Shown one piece after another: positions 1-5,761 of a DNA stretch of 13,356 bases (its first letter is position 1; each line of letters opens with the position of its first letter). Location: the NCBI GenBank assembly GCA_035550595.1, contig DASZOV010000155.1, forward strand, positions 1-13,356, written 5' to 3'. Made by a program: the position numbers and the translations under genes. This DNA comes from CALFMR01 sp035550595 (GTDB taxonomy: Bacteria; Acidobacteriota; Vicinamibacteria; Vicinamibacterales; SCN-69-37). The notes beneath the pieces are model-generated. The model saw only the letters and a list, made by a program, of their open reading frames with translations, did not search any database and had not been told where the DNA came from.

Positions 1-1
1 G

Positions 2-985
2 GGCGGCGTGATCATCCGCACGGCCGCGTCCAACCGCTCCGAGGAAGACATCCTCACCGACCTCACGTACTTCCAGCAGATCTGGACCGAGATCCAGCGC
101 CGCCGCGAGACCGAGCGCACGCCGGCCGTGCTCTTCCGCGAAGAGAGCCTCGTCACGAAGCTTCTGCGCGACTTGCTCACCGAGCAGTTCCAGGCCATCC
201 GCATCGACGATGACACGGAGTACGGGCGGATCGTGACGTTCGTGCAGCGCGTCATGCCGAACATGCTCGGCCGCGTCCGGCACTACACGAAGGACTACCC
301 GATCTTCGACGAGTACGGCGTGCAGGGCGAGATCGACAAGGCGCTCAGGAGCAAGGTCTGGCTCAAGTCTGGCGGTTACATCGTCATCAACCAGACGGAA
401 GCGCTCGTGGCCATCGACGTCAATACGGGGCGCTACGTCGGCAAGAAGTCAGCGGGCCGGCTCGAGGACACGATCGTCAAGACGAATCTCGAGGCCGTGC
501 GCGAGATCGTGCGGCAGGTGCGGCTGCGCGATCTCGGCGGCATCATCGTGCTCGACTTCATCGACATGGAGGAGAAGAAGAACCGGCAGAAGGTCGCGCA
601 GGCCGTCGAGCAGGAACTGCGCAAGGATCGCGCGCCGTCCAAGGCCGTGCAGGTGTCGGACTTCGGCCTCATCATCATCACGCGCAAGCGCGTCAAGAGC
701 AGCCTCGAGCGGCAGTTGACCGAGCCCTGCCCGTACTGTTCGGGCACCGGGACGATCAAGACGAGCGCGACCATCTGCTACGACATCCTGACCGAGGTGA
801 AGAAGGTCAGCCACGAGCTCGACGGGTACAGCCTGGTCCTGCGCGTCAATCCGGAGATTGCCCGCGCGCTCAAGGACGAGAGCCGGAGCGTGCTCCGGGA
901 GCTCGAGACGACCGTTGGCCGTTCGGTGACGGTGCGGCCCGATGAACAACTTCACCATGAGCAGTTCGACGTCATGGCAATTTGA
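2..985 (+). CDS. rng: Ribonuclease E/G, 5'-truncated by window edge
   Basis: Endoribonuclease of the RNase E/G family, a cytoplasmic enzyme that cuts single-stranded RNA in rRNA maturation and mRNA decay. The frame is open from base 2 with no start, so the N-terminal S1 RNA-binding part lies upstream; 327 codons are visible. The catalytic core is clear: AIDVNTGRYVG (Asp at about visible residue 139) and IIVLDFIDMEE (Asp at about 185) correspond to the two Mg2+-binding aspartates of the family. CPYCSG (Cys 243 and 246) is the Zn-link that joins subunits. The protein ends with HHEQFDVMAI shortly after the small domain and lacks the long disordered degradosome scaffold of enterobacterial RNase E, so it is RNase G-like in architecture. 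It is followed by about 145 bp without a gene. Family assignment is firm; G rather than E is inferred from the short C-terminus. Confidence 0.96.
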   Translation, partial: GGVIIRTAASNRSEEDILTDLTYFQQIWTEIQRRRETERTPAVLFREESLVTKLLRDLLTEQFQAIRIDDDTEYGRIVTFVQRVMPNMLGRVRHYTKDYPIFDEYGVQGEIDKALRSKVWLKSGGYIVINQTEALVAIDVNTGRYVGKKSAGRLEDTIVKTNLEAVREIVRQVRLRDLGGIIVLDFIDMEEKKNRQKVAQAVEQELRKDRAPSKAVQVSDFGLIIITRKRVKSSLERQLTEPCPYCSGTGTIKTSATICYDILTEVKKVSHELDGYSLVLRVNPEIARALKDESRSVLRELETTVGRSVTVRPDEQLHHEQFDVMAI

Positions 986-1101
986 CCGGCACGGTCGAGC
1001 GGAGCCGCCGGCCAGCGACGCCGGACGCGCCCGGGCGACGAGGGCGCGGCTCTTGCATGATGTCGCGAGAGGTTATGGCGCCGCGGTCCTGGGGTTGTTC
1101 C

Positions 1102-1107
1102 TATAAT
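1102..1107 (+). promoter_or_regulatory. -10 box TATAAT of the small secreted protein gene
   Basis: A perfect TATAAT in very GC-rich surroundings. It ends 9 nt before an in-frame ATG at 1117 and 24 nt before the ATG at 1132. No TTGACA-like -35 is visible at 16-18 bp spacing (about 1079-1084 is GC-only). A transcript starting 6-8 nt downstream would begin at or next to 1117. Confidence 0.6.
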
Positions 1108-1118
1108 GGACGCGGCAT

Positions 1119-1124
1119 GGAGGT
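1119..1124 (+). promoter_or_regulatory. Ribosome binding site GGAGGT that decides between two starts
   Basis: GGAGGT lies 7 nt before the ATG at 1132, an ideal Shine-Dalgarno match. It favours 1132 over the in-frame ATG at 1117, whose own G is the first base of this site. The competing reading is a leaderless start at 1117, placed just behind the -10 box. Confidence 0.6.
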
Positions 1125-1131
1125 GCCTGCA

Positions 1132-1596
1132 ATGAACGTCAAGTCGATCGTCGTGGTTGTCGCGGCCGCGCTCGTCTGCGGCTTCGCCGGTGTGGCGTCC
1201 GCGCAGTCGGGAGCGTCGCTGGGCTCGGTGCGCATTCCCCACGCGGTCACCGCGAACGGCCAGACGCTGGCGGCCGGCACGTACACGGTGCGCCTGTCTT
1301 CGGACACGGTCACGCCCGTCGTCGGCCAGGCTCCGGATTCGGAGCAGTGGGTGGAGTTCGTGCAGGCCGGACAGGTCAAGGGCCGCGAGCTGGCGTCGGT
1401 CGTGAAGGCGGAGGACGTGAAGGCCGTCGCCAAGATGACGCCGCCCGCGCCCGGCAAGGCCAAGGTGCAGACGCTGAAGGGCGCTGACTACCTGCGCATC
1501 TGGCTGAACCACGCCGGGACGCAGTATCTCGTGCACCTCGACGCGGCGCCTGCCGCCGCGTCGTCGTCGGCCGCGCCGGCGTCCTCCGGGCGGTAG
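1132..1596 (+). CDS. Small secreted protein of unknown function
   Basis: 154-residue exported protein. Residues 1-24 form a classic Sec signal peptide: Lys4, a hydrophobic stretch rich in Val and Ala, then a VASA-Q type cleavage site. The mature part begins QSGASLGSVRIP and includes an ANGQTLAAGTYTVRL segment that reads like a small beta domain, then Lys-rich sequence and a C-terminal Ala/Ser-rich tail (AAPAAASSSAAPASSGR). There is no cysteine in the mature part and no catalytic motif that I recognise. The start at 1132 is chosen for its GGAGGT site and cleaner signal peptide; an in-frame ATG at 1117 would add MEVPA. The gene appears monocistronic with its own -10 box and converges on the DUF4097 gene 33 bp downstream. 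Function unknown; a periplasmic or surface role is inferred only from export. Confidence 0.8.
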   Translation: MNVKSIVVVVAAALVCGFAGVASAQSGASLGSVRIPHAVTANGQTLAAGTYTVRLSSDTVTPVVGQAPDSEQWVEFVQAGQVKGRELASVVKAEDVKAVAKMTPPAPGKAKVQTLKGADYLRIWLNHAGTQYLVHLDAAPAAASSSAAPASSGR

Positions 1597-1602
1597 CCGC
1601 TC

Positions 1603-1617
1603 ACGTGTTCGACACGT
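1603..1617. terminator. Stem-loop in convergent gap (possible bidirectional terminator)
   Basis: Perfect 6-bp inverted repeat ACGTGT-TCG-ACACGT between the stop of the secreted protein gene (1596) and the stop of the DUF4097 gene (1630). It is symmetric, so it could serve both strands, but no T tract follows on either side. It could be a weak terminator, an mRNA end protector, or chance. Confidence 0.35.
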
Positions 1618-1619
1618 CC

Positions 1620-1646
1620 GGATCGCCGCCTATCGGCGCGCGATCC
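1620..1646 (-). terminator. Imperfect stem-loop over the DUF4097 stop codon
   Basis: GGATCG (1620-1625) pairs with CGATCC (1641-1646), and inside it CGCC (1627-1630) pairs with GGCG (1635-1638) around a TATC loop, with a small internal bulge. The structure spans the last codons and stop of the minus-strand gene. It lacks a T run, so termination is only a possibility. Confidence 0.25.
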
Positions 1647-2619
1647 GGGCGTCGCCGCTGAACGTTCGGATGGCAACCGTCGCGCCGCCGTCTCCCACGG
1701 TGCCGAGGAGCGAGCCGCGCCGCGCCATCTGTGAGGTGAGCGTCAGCGATCCCACCGGCTGAATCGATCCACTGAACGTCAAGGCGTCCAACGCGAAGCC
1801 GACCGGGCCGACGGCCGTGAACGTCACGTTGCCTGAGTGGCTCGTGAGCTCGTAGCGACCGCCGCGCGTGAGCGGCCCCGTGTAATCGACCGTTCCCGAC
1901 AAACTCTTCACCGTCGCGCTTCCACACGTGACGTCGTTCGCACGGACGTCGCCGCTCACGACGTCGGCTGAGACGCGCGCCGCCTTGACGCGCTCGAGCG
2001 TCACGTTGCCGCTCACCGCGCTGACGCTCAACGCCGCGTCGCTCGTGACGTCCGACAGCCGCACGGTTCCTGAAATCGTCCGCGCATTGGTGAGGCGCGC
2101 CGCGTCGCTGACGGTCACGTCGCCGCTCACGACCTGGACCTCGAGGTCGCCTTTGACGTGGCTCACCGAGACGTTGCCCGAGACGCTCGTCGCCTTGACG
2201 CGCGTGCCGGCCGGCGCCGTCACGTGATAGATCGTCGACACGCGATACGGCGACTGGCTGTGCTGGTTCTTCGGATACCTCGTCTCGACCGTCGCATGAT
2301 CGCCCTGCGTGTCGATGGCGACCTGCACGTCCTGGAGTCCCTGGGCGGCGTCGGCTTCCGTGCGGCCGCGCGACTCACGCGTCACGTCGACGACGACGCT
2401 CGTGCCGGGACCGGCGGTGACGGTGATGTCACCCGAGACATTACTGAGATCGAGCGAGCCCGTCGCGCCGAGTGCGAGCGTGCGCGTCTGCCGATCGGTG
2501 CGGAGCGCGGGATAGTTGCGATCCTGCGCCGTGGCGGCCGTGGCCACGCCCGCGAGCGCCGCGGCCGTGACGATCGCCGTCGTGAGTCGAATCCATCGTG
2601 TGCGGTCCATCCGTGTCAT
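1630..2619 (-). CDS. Exported DUF4097-family beta-repeat protein
   Basis: 329-residue exported protein. An N-terminal signal peptide (Arg-rich start, hydrophobic core at about residues 11-29, ATAQ-D cleavage region) precedes a domain built from repeated short strands with a V/I/L-S-G-D/N/T core: VSGDITV, VSGNVSV, VSGDVTV, ISGTVRL, VSGNVTL, VSGDVRA, LSGTVDY, HSGNVTF, FSGSIQP, FSGDARI. This pattern is typical of DUF4097 ('putative adhesin') proteins, which probably fold as a right-handed beta-solenoid. No catalytic residues are known for the family. The start ATG overlaps the anti-sigma stop by 4 nt (ATGA), so the two are translationally coupled; a second in-frame ATG at 2610 (MDRTR) would also leave a good signal peptide. 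Genes of this family often accompany ECF sigma/anti-sigma pairs, so a role in envelope-stress sensing or as regulon output is inferred. Confidence 0.88.
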   Translation of the reverse strand: MTRMDRTRWIRLTTAIVTAAALAGVATAATAQDRNYPALRTDRQTRTLALGATGSLDLSNVSGDITVTAGPGTSVVVDVTRESRGRTEADAAQGLQDVQVAIDTQGDHATVETRYPKNQHSQSPYRVSTIYHVTAPAGTRVKATSVSGNVSVSHVKGDLEVQVVSGDVTVSDAARLTNARTISGTVRLSDVTSDAALSVSAVSGNVTLERVKAARVSADVVSGDVRANDVTCGSATVKSLSGTVDYTGPLTRGGRYELTSHSGNVTFTAVGPVGFALDALTFSGSIQPVGSLTLTSQMARRGSLLGTVGDGGATVAIRTFSGDARIARR

Positions 2620-3389
2620 GACTGTTTCCCCAGCTTCTTCGCGGCCTCGGCCGCATCGTCTTCGTGCTCGCGCCGCAAGTCGTTCACGAGCGCGACCGTC
2701 GTCTGCAGCACATCCACTTTCTGACGGAGCACGTCGGTGAGACTCGCGCGCGCCGATGCACTCTGCGGCTGATCGATGAGCGCCGTACGGCTCTCCGCGA
2801 TCGCGCGATCGATGGCGGTGAGGTTCGTCTGGAGCGCGGCGCTGACCGCCGGATCCATCGACGCGCCGTCCGCGCGCGCGATCGTCTCGAGCCCCGCAAC
2901 GGCGCGCTCGTAGTGCGCGAGCGCCTGATCCAGTTCATCTGCGACGTCTTGGACGGAAACGGCTGGCGTCGCGTTGTCAGGCGTGGCGGCGGCCGGTGCG
3001 CGGCGGGACAAGGACGGCACGACGTACGCACCCAGCGTGATGACGACGAGCGTCGCGGCGGGGCCGAGCCAGGCCCACGACCCGCGGGACAACGACATCG
3101 GCCAACTTCGAACTTCCAACTTCGAACTTCGAAATGGGTTCTGGACCGGACTCCGGGCGCCGACATTCTCCGTTCGCAGTCGATCGGCGATGTTCGACCA
3201 CAGGTGACCGGGCGGCGGCACGGGGCCGAGCGTGCGCGCGCGGGCGCGAATCTGTCGCAGGTCCGCTTCGATGCCGCGACAGACTTCGCACGACGCGAGG
3301 TGTTGGGCGATCGCGGCCTGTTCGTCAGGCGGCAGGTCGTCGTCGACGTAGCGGCTCAGGTCGCGCTGAATGTCAGAGCAAGTACGCAT
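2616..3389 (-). CDS. Zinc-finger membrane anti-sigma factor
   Basis: 257-residue predicted anti-sigma factor that should hold the adjacent ECF sigma at the membrane. The cytoplasmic N-terminus has the zinc-binding Hx3Cx2C motif HLASCEVC (His30, Cys34, Cys37) of zf-HC2 anti-sigma domains, with a further Cys4 near the N-terminus. One membrane helix follows at about residues 105-127 (WAWLGPAATLVVITLGAYVV), then a long extracytoplasmic helical region (about 145-250) rich in Ala, Leu and charged residues and ending in KKLGKQS, probably a coiled coil. Between finger and membrane, residues 84-96 (NPFRSSKLEVRSW) are encoded largely by a 14-bp tandem repeat that looks inserted. The start ATG shares one base with the sigma stop (TGATG). 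The frame stays open upstream across the sigma gene, but the zinc finger beginning at this ATG fixes the start. Confidence 0.92.
   Translation of the reverse strand: MRTCSDIQRDLSRYVDDDLPPDEQAAIAQHLASCEVCRGIEADLRQIRARARTLGPVPPPGHLWSNIADRLRTENVGARSPVQNPFRSSKLEVRSWPMSLSRGSWAWLGPAATLVVITLGAYVVPSLSRRAPAAATPDNATPAVSVQDVADELDQALAHYERAVAGLETIARADGASMDPAVSAALQTNLTAIDRAIAESRTALIDQPQSASARASLTDVLRQKVDVLQTTVALVNDLRREHEDDAAEAAKKLGKQS
3103..3130. repeat. In-gene 2 x 14-bp tandem repeat with TTCGAA palindromes
   Basis: The 14-mer CAACTTCGAACTTC occurs twice without a gap (3103-3116 and 3117-3130), followed by GAAA. Each copy holds the palindrome TTCGAA. It lies inside the anti-sigma gene and is read in frame as the SSKLEVRSW segment. 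It is AT-richer than the surrounding gene. Such AACTTCGAA-type strings resemble dispersed intergenic repeats of soil bacteria, so insertion is inferred. Confidence 0.75.
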
Positions 3390-3946
3390 CAGGCTGTCTC
3401 CGTCGCGGCCGGCGCGGGCCGGCCCAGTACGCGCCGCAGCCGGAGCCGGGCGCGGTGGAGCTGCGATTTCGACGTGCCTTCGGCCACGCCGAGCAGCTCG
3501 GCAATCTCGTGGTGTTCGAAGCCTTCGACGTCGTGGAGCACGAAGACGGCACGTGCGCCCGCAGGCAGACCGGCGAGCGCGCGTTCCAGATCCAGGCGAT
3601 CGACGACGCCGAGGATCGGGCCCGCTTGTGAACCAGCCGCGTCCGGCTCGTCGTCGAGTTCGTCGGTCAACGCGGCGCGGCGGCCGGCGCGGCTGCGCAG
3701 GTGATCGAGGCAGCAGTTGGTCGCGAGCCGGAACAGCCACGTGCCGAGCGCCGCCTCGCCGCGGTACGAGCCGAGCCGCCGGTGCGCGGCAAGGAAGATC
3801 TCCTGCAGCAGATCTTCGGCGTCCGCGCGGCCGACCAGCCGGCACGCCAGCCCGAACAGCCGAGGCGCGTGCGCGCGATACAGCTCCTCGAACGCGTCGG
3901 GCGCGTTCGCACGGCATCGCTCGGCAAGGGCAAGGTCGGTATGCAC
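3389..3946 (-). CDS. ECF-family RNA polymerase sigma factor
   Basis: 185-residue ECF (sigma-70 group 4, RpoE-like) sigma factor that directs RNA polymerase to a stress or envelope regulon. Region 2 spans about residues 18-86: FEELYRAHAPRLFGLACRLVG, then the DAEDLLQEIFLAAHRRL core-binding and -10-reading part, then GTWLFRLATNCCLDHLRS. An acidic linker (TDELDDEPDAAG) separates it from region 4 (about 120-174), where LPAGARAVFVLHDVEGFEHHEIAELLGVAEGTSKSQLHRARLRL gives the helix-turn-helix that reads the -35. The start is GTG at 3946; an in-frame TGA three codons upstream excludes any longer form. It overlaps the anti-sigma start by one base and heads the sigma, anti-sigma, DUF4097 cassette. No clear ECF-type promoter is visible upstream, where the 41-bp repeats lie. 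Confidence 0.95.
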   Translation of the reverse strand: MHTDLALAERCRANAPDAFEELYRAHAPRLFGLACRLVGRADAEDLLQEIFLAAHRRLGSYRGEAALGTWLFRLATNCCLDHLRSRAGRRAALTDELDDEPDAAGSQAGPILGVVDRLDLERALAGLPAGARAVFVLHDVEGFEHHEIAELLGVAEGTSKSQLHRARLRLRRVLGRPAPAATETA

Positions 3947-3961
3947 GGAGTCTCAGTCAAC

Positions 3962-4061
3962 TTTGCAGTGCGCTGGGGTCATCTTTTCTTGTCTGCTCGC
4001 GGGGCTCGCGAGTCATCTTCTTTGCAGTGCGTTGGGGCCATCTTTTTTTGTCTGCTCGCGG
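3962..4061 (+). repeat. Two direct copies of a 41-bp repeat in a 301-bp gene-free region
   Basis: Copy 1 is 3962-4002 and copy 2 is 4021-4061; they match at 38 of 41 positions with a 59-bp period. Each begins TTTGCAGTGCG, passes through a T-rich CATCTTTT tract and ends TTGTCTGCTCGCGG. Copy 2 is preceded by GTCATCTTC and followed by a C-rich GAGCCCCACCCCC block. The whole gap 3947-4247 has no gene. It separates the divergent sigma factor and methyltransferase genes, so it must hold both promoters. An inverted relative lies beyond the methyltransferase at 5306-5400. Confidence 0.85.
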
Positions 4062-4128
4062 AGCCCCACCCCCGGTCGCCCGCTCAGCGCCGCTCCTGCG
4101 TCGCGGACTTTTCTTGACGCGCTTCGCC

Positions 4129-4149
4129 GCCCTCGCTCCGCTCGAGGGC
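4129..4149. other. Stem-loop in the methyltransferase upstream region
   Basis: GCCCTCG (4129-4135) and CGAGGGC (4143-4149) form a perfect 7-bp stem with a 7-nt loop. It is followed at 4157 by GTCAACTTTTTCGG, so on the plus strand there is a stem and then, 12 nt later, five T's. It probably belongs to the repeat element rather than being a true terminator, since no plus-strand gene ends nearby. Confidence 0.4.
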
Positions 4150-4230
4150 TCGCGGTGTCAACTTTTTCGGTTGCGCACCTGCGTCACCCCACTCGCTTAG
4201 ACGAGGGCGACGGCTCGCGCGTTGTCAGCC

Positions 4231-4239
4231 TGCTACACT
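4231..4239 (+). promoter_or_regulatory. Extended -10 element TGCTACACT of the methyltransferase gene
   Basis: TGC directly followed by TACACT (4234-4239) fits an extended -10 (TGnTANNNT), which needs no strong -35. It ends 8 nt before the ATG at 4248, placing the expected transcript start at or just before the start codon. Confidence 0.55.
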
Positions 4240-4247
4240 CGGCGCCC

Positions 4248-5285
4248 ATGTCCGAAGATCTGCTGCAACGGCCGGCGACCGATCCGTTGGCCATCTATCG
4301 GTATCGCGACGGTCTCTATGCCGTCGATCTCATCACGGCGGCCATCGTCCACCTCGATTTCGTTTCGTGGCTCGCCGAGCATCCGTCGACGCTGGCCGGC
4401 ATCTGCCGGCACTTCGGTCTGGTCGAGCGGCCGGCTGACGTGCTCGTCACGCTCTTGGCGGCCAACGGCTGGATCGAGCGGCGTGCGGACGGCGCTTGCG
4501 CGGTCACGCCCGTGGCGCGCGAGTTCCTGACCGCGGCGTCGCCCTGGTCGCTCGTGCCGTATTACGCGTCGCTGGCCGACCGGCCGCTCGTCGCGGACTT
4601 TCTGTCGGTCCTGCGCACCGGACGTCCCGCGGGGTGGAGCAGCCGGCCCGATGGCTTCGACTGGCACAAGGCCATGGAGCAGGAAGCGTTCGCGCGCGAG
4701 TTCACGGCCGCGATGGACTGTCGAGGCCGCTATCTCGCGCAGGCGGTGGCTGCCGCCGTGCCGTTCGGTGATCGCGCGCGGTTGCTCGACATCGGCGGCG
4801 GGTCAGGCATCTACGCGTGCTCGATCGCCGCGCACCACCCGCATCTGTCCGCGGCCGTATTCGATCAACCGCCCGTCGACCAACTCGCCGCGCGCCTCAT
4901 TGCCGAGCGTGGTCTCGCCGATCGTGTCACCGTCCACGCCGGCAATTTTCTCGACGACGGGTGGCCGCGGGGATATGACGTGCATCTCTTCTCGAACGTG
5001 CTGCACGACTGGGACGCGCCCGACGTCGCAATGTTGCTCGAACGCTCGTTCGCCGCACTCGATCCCGGCGGCCTCGTCGTCATCCACGACGCCTTCATCA
5101 ACGCCGACAAGACCGGCCCGCTCCCGGTCGCCGAGTACTCCGCGATCCTCATGCACTCGACGCAAGGGAAGTGCTACGCGACGAGCGAATACGAGGCGTT
5201 CCTGGCGGCTGCGGGATTCGCGGATCCGAAGTTTACTGAGACGGTTGCCGATCGCGGCGTGATGATCGCGAAGAAGGGCAGATGA
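4248..5285 (+). CDS. COMT-like SAM-dependent O-methyltransferase
   Basis: 345-residue methyltransferase of the O-methyltransferase family 2 (caffeate/hydroxyneurosporene/polyketide type), which moves a methyl group from S-adenosylmethionine to a hydroxyl of a small molecule. The N-terminal part (about 10-125) is the winged-helix dimerisation domain that shapes the substrate pocket. The Rossmann domain has motif I LLDIGGGSG (179-187), an acidic end of strand 2 in VFDQPP (Asp206), and NVLHDWD (250-256), whose His253 matches the catalytic base of plant COMT enzymes. Length and domain order are normal. The frame is open far upstream, but that part runs antisense to the sigma gene; ATG 4248 is supported by the -10 element and by the N-terminal domain. 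No biosynthetic partner genes are adjacent, so the substrate cannot be named. Related repeats lie on both sides. Confidence 0.92.
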   Translation: MSEDLLQRPATDPLAIYRYRDGLYAVDLITAAIVHLDFVSWLAEHPSTLAGICRHFGLVERPADVLVTLLAANGWIERRADGACAVTPVAREFLTAASPWSLVPYYASLADRPLVADFLSVLRTGRPAGWSSRPDGFDWHKAMEQEAFAREFTAAMDCRGRYLAQAVAAAVPFGDRARLLDIGGGSGIYACSIAAHHPHLSAAVFDQPPVDQLAARLIAERGLADRVTVHAGNFLDDGWPRGYDVHLFSNVLHDWDAPDVAMLLERSFAALDPGGLVVIHDAFINADKTGPLPVAEYSAILMHSTQGKCYATSEYEAFLAAAGFADPKFTETVADRGVMIAKKGR

Positions 5286-5305
5286 CAGGGGATAGGGGAC
5301 GGAAC

Positions 5306-5400
5306 AAAAAAGATGACAATCGCGAAACCCCGACCGAAGGGAGGGCGTTGAGCGCCGTAGCGTTGGGGGTGGGGCCACAACGCATTGCAAAGAAGATGAC
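5306..5400 (-). repeat. Inverted relative of the repeat upstream of the methyltransferase
   Basis: Read on the minus strand, 5400-5373 matches 4012-4039 on the plus strand at 26 of 28 positions (GTCATCTTCTTTGCA, then RTGCGTTGKGGCC). It continues through a shared GCCCCACCCCC block and a GC-rich part with a small stem (5344-5347 with 5353-5356), and ends in GTCATCTTTTTT (5317-5306). The element fills most of the gap between the convergent methyltransferase and alkyltransferase-like genes. The terminal T run could also help terminate the minus-strand transcript. Confidence 0.75.
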
Positions 5401-5428
5401 AGCCCTGCCGCCCAAACCGCCCTGTTTC

Positions 5429-5761
5429 TTACTTCCCCTTCCACCTCACTGACTCGAACCCGACAATCCGTCCACGTCGAATGACGAGTCCTTCAGCAAC
5501 GAGCAGCGCGATCTTCATCTGAATCCGGCCGCCGTATCCACCGATGCGTCCGCCAGCGGCGACGATCCGGTGGTAAGGGAGGCCGGGTTTGGCCGCGGCG
5601 CTCATGATGCGGCCCACGGCGCGCGCTGCGCGTGGGCGGCCGGCGATCCGTGCGATGTCGCCGTAGGTCGCCGCGCGCCCTGGCGGCACACGCGACACGG
5701 CGACGAGCACGCGCCGGACGAAAGGAGATGGTGAGTAGGCGTTATCGGTGCCGCGCGCCAT
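5429..5761 (-). CDS. Alkyltransferase-like (ATL) protein, MGMT family without catalytic Cys
   Basis: 110-residue protein matching the DNA-binding C-terminal domain of O6-alkylguanine-DNA alkyltransferase. The fold markers are PPGRAATYGDIARIAG (26-41), the ARAVGRIM helix (46-53) carrying the Arg that flips out the base, and GGYGG (74-78). The active site motif PCHR is replaced by PYHR (62-65), so residue 63 is Tyr and the protein cannot accept an alkyl group. Known ATL proteins usually have Trp here (PWHR); they bind O6-alkylguanine and pass the lesion to nucleotide excision repair. The same role is inferred. The length is normal for an ATL. The ATG at 5761 lies inside the upstream membrane protein gene (20-bp overlap), which suggests coupled expression from its promoter. 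Confidence 0.9.
   Translation of the reverse strand: MARGTDNAYSPSPFVRRVLVAVSRVPPGRAATYGDIARIAGRPRAARAVGRIMSAAAKPGLPYHRIVAAGGRIGGYGGRIQMKIALLVAEGLVIRRGRIVGFESVRWKGK

Noticed and set aside
982..1131. Extension of the small secreted protein upstream to 982
   Set aside because: It would bury the signal peptide behind about 50 polar residues and would run through the TATAAT box and the GGAGGT site.
2664..3704. A 346-codon plus-strand frame opposite the anti-sigma and sigma genes
   Set aside because: It is antisense to genes with a zinc finger and sigma regions 2 and 4; the translation is Arg-rich and featureless.
3390..3917. Upstream extension of the anti-sigma frame through the sigma gene
   Set aside because: The extension is Arg/Pro-rich and out of frame with the sigma factor; the zinc-finger domain begins at the ATG at 3389.
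3955..3960. TTGACT on the minus strand before the sigma gene as a -35 box
   Set aside because: It lies only 8 nt before the GTG start, leaving no room for a -10 box upstream of the start codon.
3962..4061. The direct 41-bp copies as a CRISPR array
   Set aside because: There are only two copies separated by 18 bp, with T-rich low-complexity content, no constant spacer length and no cas genes.
4222..4227. TTGTCA as a -35 box for the methyltransferase promoter
   Set aside because: It is only 6 bp from the TACACT box, far too close for sigma-70-type spacing.
3717..4247. Upstream extension of the methyltransferase frame
   Set aside because: The frame is open by chance across the antisense of the sigma gene and the repeat region. 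The COMT-like N-terminal domain and the -10 element support ATG 4248.
5567..5578. The MGMT-family gene as an active alkyltransferase (ogt)
   Set aside because: The acceptor Cys is replaced by Tyr (PYHR), and the protein lacks the N-terminal domain of full-length enzymes.
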